8,834 bases of DNA from positions 1-8,834 of the forward strand of contig CAMWLX010000124.1 of assembly GCA_947175225.1 (NCBI GenBank). Reading direction: 5' to 3'. Each line of letters opens with the position of its first letter. The stretch's first letter is position 1. Source of the stretch: an uncultured Porphyromonadaceae bacterium. GTDB taxonomy: Bacteria > Bacteroidota > Bacteroidia > Bacteroidales > Muribaculaceae. Of this stretch, positions 5,626 through 8,834 are shown piece after piece. Below the pieces are notes generated by a model, which searched no databases, had not been told where the DNA came from, and saw only the letters and a list, made by a program, of their open reading frames with translations. The translations under genes and the position numbers were made by a program.

Positions 5626-6006
5626 ATGAAGAAGATATATTTTGCGGGGGGATGTTTCTGGGGGACTGACCATCTTTTCTCGCTTGTGGATGGGGTGGTG
5701 AAGACGACGGCGGGATATGCCAATAGCATGGTTGCATATCCTTCTTATGAGCAGGTATGTACGGGGCGCACAGGGGCTGCGGAGACTGTCGAGGTGGAGT
5801 ATGAGCATACCGACACTTCGTTTGGGCGTGTACGCACGGAAGTGCGCTCTGCCTCGAGTGGCGCACACTTGGGTCATGTCTTCCCGGACGGTCCGCAGGA
5901 TGACGGGGGAATGCGCTATTGCATCAATTCCGCCTCGCTCCGCTTCATCCCGCTGGAAGACATGGAGGCTACAGGCTACGGCGACTATCTCGGACTGGTG
6001 GAATGA
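5626..6006 (+). pseudogene. MsrA-MsrB methionine sulfoxide reductase with a large in-frame internal deletion
   Basis: Intact relatives are roughly 300-residue bifunctional enzymes: MsrA reduces the S and MsrB the R form of methionine sulfoxide. This ORF has only 126 residues. Residues 1 to about 60 are the MsrA front: GGCFWG with catalytic C10, PSY with Y41 and TGAAETV with E53. Residues from about 61 (TSFGRVRTEVRS) to 126 are the MsrB end: HLGHVFPDGP (H81, H84), GGMRYCINSASLRFIP with catalytic C99, then MEATGYGDYL. Missing are the second half of MsrA (the Asp/Tyr of the GTQYRS region and the recycling cysteines), the linker, and the MsrB front with its zinc CxxC pairs. The reading frame is kept across the join, so a chimera may be made, but neither domain should fold normally. 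The start ATG follows an A-rich sequence. It could also be an assembly collapse. The gene would be msrAB if intact. Confidence 0.8.
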
Positions 6007-6047
6007 TCTCAATATGGTGCAAATTTAATACAAAGTTTGGTTAAATG

Positions 6048-6078
6048 TTAGAAAAATCGGAAATTTTTATTAATTTTG
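6048..6078 (+). promoter_or_regulatory. Bacteroidetes-type promoter for the PH-domain gene
   Basis: TTAG (6048-6051, one mismatch to TTTG) and TAATTTTG (6071-6078, full match to TAnnTTTG) are separated by 19 bases. The ATG at 6107 lies 28 bases past the -7 box, leaving a short leader. An A/T hairpin, AAAAAT (6052-6057) with ATTTTT (6063-6068), lies in the spacer. Confidence 0.55.
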
Positions 6079-6106
6079 TGAAGTATAAACTTATTGATTT
6101 GCGAGT

Positions 6107-6544
6107 ATGGATTTTAAAGGAACGAGGTATGCGTCGCGTTGGGATGCATCGACGTGGGTGCTGTTGCTGTTGATGGTTTTAGTTTGCATCTGGCCGATCT
6201 TGTTGGATGGCTACTGGGTTGCTCCGGTCATAGTTGCTGCCGGAATGGTCGCATTATTCATAGGCTTGTTTTTGGGAACATACTATAGGATTGACGGGGA
6301 TAAACTGGTAATCTATCAGTTTTTCAAGCCAACTGCTCTCCCGATTGACAAGATATCAGAGATCAGCCCGACCAAAACGATACTTGCGGCTCCAGCCACT
6401 TCATTAACCCATAGGATAGCGATAAAATTCTCAGATAGGAAGGTGCTGAAAAGCTCGGCTCCATTGGTAATCTCGCCGGTGCGTGAGGATAAATTCGTCG
6501 CTCAGCTGACGGCCATAAATCCCAACATAAAGGTGGAGGAATGA
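6107..6544 (+). CDS. small membrane protein with bacterial PH-like domain (YyaB/DUF1200 type)
   Basis: A 145-residue protein with two adjacent hydrophobic segments (about 16-33 and 37-59, separated by a DGY turn) near the N-terminus. A C-terminal domain (about 60-140) of beta strands follows: TYYRIDGDKLVIYQFF, LPIDKISEISPTK, HRIAIKFSDRKVL, then SPVREDKFVAQL. This pattern matches bacterial PH domains of the bPH_4/bPH_6 type, where the strand YxIdgdkLxi leads into PIxkIxxI and a final xxxFxxxL helix. It probably sits in the inner membrane with the PH-like domain on the cytoplasmic side. The partner and role are unknown. It has its own promoter and a 54-base gap to the LuxR gene. Family assignment is fair; the function is not known. 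Confidence 0.7.
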   Translation: MDFKGTRYASRWDASTWVLLLLMVLVCIWPILLDGYWVAPVIVAAGMVALFIGLFLGTYYRIDGDKLVIYQFFKPTALPIDKISEISPTKTILAAPATSLTHRIAIKFSDRKVLKSSAPLVISPVREDKFVAQLTAINPNIKVEE

Positions 6545-6564
6545 AGGCAGAAAGTATCGTGTCG

Positions 6565-6572
6565 TATATTTG
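6565..6572 (+). promoter_or_regulatory. -7 promoter element for the LuxR-type regulator
   Basis: TATATTTG fully matches TAnnTTTG and lies 26 bases before the ATG at 6599. The expected -33 TTTG would fall at the end of the preceding coding region and is not present, so strength is uncertain. Confidence 0.45.
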
Positions 6573-6598
6573 CAGGTGAAAAAGGATATAGATAGTTT

Positions 6599-7372
6599 AT
6601 GGATATACTTCGGAAGGAATTGAATGAGGTGTATGCGTCGCAAGGTCTTCAATCCGAGGCTTTGCCGCAAGCATGGGTCGCGGAGGCACGGTTGATGGCC
6701 GATAATCTTGTCAGGGTCACTGACGGATGTGCGGTGATTACAGACGCTTCCTGCGACCGTTGTTACGTCTATTCCGGCAACTTCGGAGTTCTATTGGGTT
6801 ACAGTGAAGAAGGATCCTCTTCCGTTGAAGTTGATTCAAGCGATGAGGATGCCGTCTACGACCGTATACACCCGGAAGATCTGGTAGATAAGCGGCTGTT
6901 GGAATATGAATTCTTCAAATCTGTCGATAAGAAGGATCCGGAAGAAAAAACGCATTTCATTGCAAGGTGCAGGCTCAGGATGCGAGACAAGCATGGTGTG
7001 TACCGTGTGGTAGACAACAGCACTCAGCTGATCCGCCTCTCTCCGCACGGAAAGATATGGCTTATCCTATGTACATACCGTCTAAGCTCTCATAAAGATG
7101 CAGGGGATGGAATCGCTTCGAATATCCTGAATACAAAGACGGGTGAGATAGACTCACTGTCTTTCGGAAGCAGACGCGCTGAGATTCTTTCGACAAGAGA
7201 AAAGGAAGTACTGATGCTGATACGAGACGGCAAACCGAGCAAACAGATCGCCGACATCTTAGGGATAAGCATACATACTGTCAATCGTCACCGTCAGAAT
7301 ATCATAGAGAAACTAAGTGTTGGCAACAGTGTTGAAGCCGTTACCGCCGCCACGCTTATGAAACTCTTATGA
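6599..7372 (+). CDS. PAS-like / LuxR (GerE) helix-turn-helix transcriptional regulator
   Basis: A 257-residue cytoplasmic regulator. The C-terminal 61 residues (197-257) are a canonical LuxR/GerE DNA-binding domain: LSTREKEVLMLIRDGKPSKQ, then IADILGISIHTVNRHRQNI and IEKLSV. The N-terminal part (about 35-165) looks like a PAS_3-type sensory fold, with YDRIHPEDL (89-97) and the beta strands FIARCRLRMRDKHGVYRVV and IWLILCTYRL. No receiver domain with its phosphorylated Asp is present, so it is not an ordinary two-component regulator. Such PAS-LuxR proteins are frequent single genes in Bacteroidetes; the ligand is unknown. The GH13 gene starts 63 bases after its stop in the same direction, making it a candidate regulator of that gene, but this is inferred from position only. 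Confidence 0.85.
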   Translation: MDILRKELNEVYASQGLQSEALPQAWVAEARLMADNLVRVTDGCAVITDASCDRCYVYSGNFGVLLGYSEEGSSSVEVDSSDEDAVYDRIHPEDLVDKRLLEYEFFKSVDKKDPEEKTHFIARCRLRMRDKHGVYRVVDNSTQLIRLSPHGKIWLILCTYRLSSHKDAGDGIASNILNTKTGEIDSLSFGSRRAEILSTREKEVLMLIRDGKPSKQIADILGISIHTVNRHRQNIIEKLSVGNSVEAVTAATLMKLL

Positions 7373-7388
7373 TGGTTATTTTTCAGTA

Positions 7389-7419
7389 TTGCATACTATT
7401 CGTCATATCTGTAATTTTG
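7389..7419 (+). promoter_or_regulatory. Bacteroidetes-type promoter for the GH13 gene
   Basis: TTG (7389-7391) and TAATTTTG (7412-7419) are separated by 20 bases, close to the phylum's TTTG-N19-21-TAnnTTTG arrangement. The -7 box ends 16 bases before the ATG at 7436, giving a very short leader. This is the best promoter in the window and lies wholly in the gap after the LuxR-type gene. Confidence 0.65.
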
Positions 7420-7435
7420 CAGAAAAATTCCAGAT

Positions 7436-8834
7436 ATGAAAACATTGTTCCGATTATTGCTGCTGATATGTTGCTCAGTGTCAGTCTCGTCATTCAGGGC
7501 CGAATCACCGTTCTCTTGGGAGGGAGCAACTGTCTACTTTCTCATCACTGACCGCTTCTGCAATGGAGATTCTACCAACGACATCAATTATGGTCGTAAA
7601 ACAGACTACGGAAGCGAGCGTATGAATGCCGCTACCTTCCATGGTGGTGATTTCGTCGGCGTACTGAGGAAGGCGAAAGAAGGATATTTCACCCAGCTTG
7701 GAGTGGATGTGGTGTGGCTTACGGATGTATACGAGCAGATACATGGGTGGATGACCGGTTCCGGCGCTGTGAATGATTTCCCCCATTATGGTTACCACGG
7801 ATATTATCCGCTCGACTATACGCAGACTGATAAGAATTTTGGGACGATAGAGGAATTTCGTGAGTTGGTCGATACATTGCATGCGCAGGGTATACGCGTG
7901 ATGCTCGGAGCAAACCTGAACGATCCCGGTTATCCAACACTTCTTGATGCCGTGCAGTATGGTTTTGCGGATACGAGTCTTTCTGAGAAGGAGGCTGCCG
8001 AACATATTCGCGAGTGGAGCTACGATGATTTCTACCAAGGTCGACTTGGATGGAAAGGATGGTATGGACGCGACTGGATACGCATGCCTGATGAGGTCTG
8101 GGATGAAAACAATCCCCTGGAGGCGACCCTTTACGGTATGCCGGACTATAAGGATGAAAACGACAGACCTGTGCGTATTCCTGACTTCCTGAGAAGGAAA
8201 TGGAAGAAGGAAGGTAAAAGCAATGACGCATGGGTCAATCCTTCTGCGAGAGCTTTGCGAAAGGATCGTGAATGGTCGCCTATGCAGTATGTCCTCGCCT
8301 GGATCTCCTCTTGGGTGGAGGAATTTGGAATTGACGGGTTCCGATGCGATATCGTGGAAAACGTCAGGCTCAATAGATGGAAACAGCTTAATGAAGCCTG
8401 TAATGAGGCTTTGAATAAATGGAGGGAAAGACATCCCGAGTCTCCGGCTTCGAAATGGACAGATAGATTCTATATGACGGGAGACTATGCGAACGCCGAT
8501 ATCGACTATAAACCTGACTACGCGGATGCCGGATTCTCAAGCATGGTTAATTTCTATTTCCCGAAGCGAGGGGATCTTGACGGTATAGTCTATACATGGA
8601 AGGCTTATTCCGACAGCATAGCTCTACATCCCGGTTGGCATCCATTCAGTTACCTTAACAATTCCTACCATCGTGACGCAGATATGGAGAGAATGAGGAA
8701 CTGTGCTACGACTCTTCTTCTTGCTCCCGGAGCGGTGCAGGTGTTCTATGGTGATGAATCGGGACGTAAATTGAGCGACGCACGCTTCAATGTAGACAGC
8801 GACCAGGCATTCCGCTCGGATATGGACTGGGAGG
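7436..8834 (+). CDS. secreted MalS-like GH13 alpha-amylase-family protein, partial (3' end beyond window), probably catalytically impaired
   Basis: This frame is open for 466 codons from ATG 7436 to the window end. Residues 1-22 form a signal peptide (K2, R6, then LLLLICCSVSVSS, cleavage likely after A22), so it is exported. The body follows E. coli MalS throughout: YFLITDRFCNGD (34-45), GVDVVWL, YHGYYPLDY, WYGRDWIR (209-216), MPD (235-237), GIDGFRCD, LLLAPGAVQVFYGDES. Catalytic regions are abnormal. Region I has LGANLND (157-163) where DVVxNH is expected. Region II keeps Arg303 and the nucleophile Asp305 but has E308-N309 for the usual K-H. Region III has D350 in MTGD where the acid/base Glu is normal. 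Region IV reads SYLNNSYH (405-412) where S-H-D is expected. A starch- or glycan-binding pseudoenzyme is the likeliest reading; altered chemistry is possible. The E. coli MalS length is 676, so about a third is outside the window. Confidence 0.88.
   Translation, partial: MKTLFRLLLLICCSVSVSSFRAESPFSWEGATVYFLITDRFCNGDSTNDINYGRKTDYGSERMNAATFHGGDFVGVLRKAKEGYFTQLGVDVVWLTDVYEQIHGWMTGSGAVNDFPHYGYHGYYPLDYTQTDKNFGTIEEFRELVDTLHAQGIRVMLGANLNDPGYPTLLDAVQYGFADTSLSEKEAAEHIREWSYDDFYQGRLGWKGWYGRDWIRMPDEVWDENNPLEATLYGMPDYKDENDRPVRIPDFLRRKWKKEGKSNDAWVNPSARALRKDREWSPMQYVLAWISSWVEEFGIDGFRCDIVENVRLNRWKQLNEACNEALNKWRERHPESPASKWTDRFYMTGDYANADIDYKPDYADAGFSSMVNFYFPKRGDLDGIVYTWKAYSDSIALHPGWHPFSYLNNSYHRDADMERMRNCATTLLLAPGAVQVFYGDESGRKLSDARFNVDSDQAFRSDMDWE

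Noticed and set aside
5524..6012. Minus-strand frames over the Msr region
   Set aside because: They cover the plus-strand Msr chimera and its leader and have low-complexity His/Pro/Ser-rich translations.
7436..7501. Lipoprotein signal on the GH13 protein
   Set aside because: Cys12-Cys13 lie inside the hydrophobic core and the preceding residues (LLIC) do not fit a lipobox; a type I signal peptide with cleavage near A22 fits better.
7369..7551. 60-codon plus-strand frame overlapping the LuxR-type stop
   Set aside because: It covers the promoter and the beginning of the GH13 gene in another frame and has no recognisable sequence features.
7505..8434. 309-codon open frame on the minus strand
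   Set aside because: It lies entirely antisense to the GH13 reading frame, which has clear family motifs and a signal peptide; the antisense translation shows no recognisable domain.

Overview
The window looks like a Bacteroidales chromosome (Prevotella/Bacteroides/Muribaculaceae type). Several start sites are preceded by the Bacteroidetes -7 promoter motif TAnnTTTG rather than an E. coli-type -10, starts lack strong Shine-Dalgarno sequences, and the protein families (DUF6155, AlbA_2/HATPase regulator, MsrA-MsrB fusion relic, PAS-LuxR regulator, MalS-like GH13) suit that order. No rRNA, tRNA or CRISPR array was seen.

Left part (1 to about 2740) is AT-rich and accessory in character. It holds the frameshifted 3' end of an unidentified gene, a short 11-bp tandem array, one intact minus-strand gene for an AlbA_2 (Schlafen-type)/GHKL/winged-helix protein, and about 580 bp with only a weak, possibly broken small ORF. 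Its right edge is a decayed ISL3-family insertion sequence (about 2735-3522). That transposase has lost two of its three catalytic acids through an in-frame internal deletion and carries a one-base frameshift near its N-terminus. A compact GC-rich inverted-repeat element (3628-3677) follows.

The right part (3813-8834) is all on the plus strand and has a more balanced composition: a DUF6155 protein, a Na+/Ca2+ exchanger-superfamily membrane protein, a strikingly short MsrA/MsrB chimera, a small membrane protein with a bacterial PH-like domain, a PAS-LuxR regulator, and the first 466 codons of a secreted MalS-like alpha-amylase-family protein that runs off the window. Most of these genes seem to have their own promoters, so I do not see one large operon. 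The regulator sits directly before the GH13 gene, but the GH13 gene has its own good promoter.

The most interesting observations are: (1) the GH13 protein keeps the fold signatures and the nucleophile Asp but lacks the usual residues at the other catalytic positions, suggesting a pseudo-amylase; (2) the Msr gene is an in-frame splice of the front of MsrA to the back of MsrB; (3) the exchanger has Asp/Asn exchanged between its two ion-site repeats plus an acidic loop; (4) there is a nested hairpin element beside the dead IS. No complete new defence system or operon can be claimed from this sequence.
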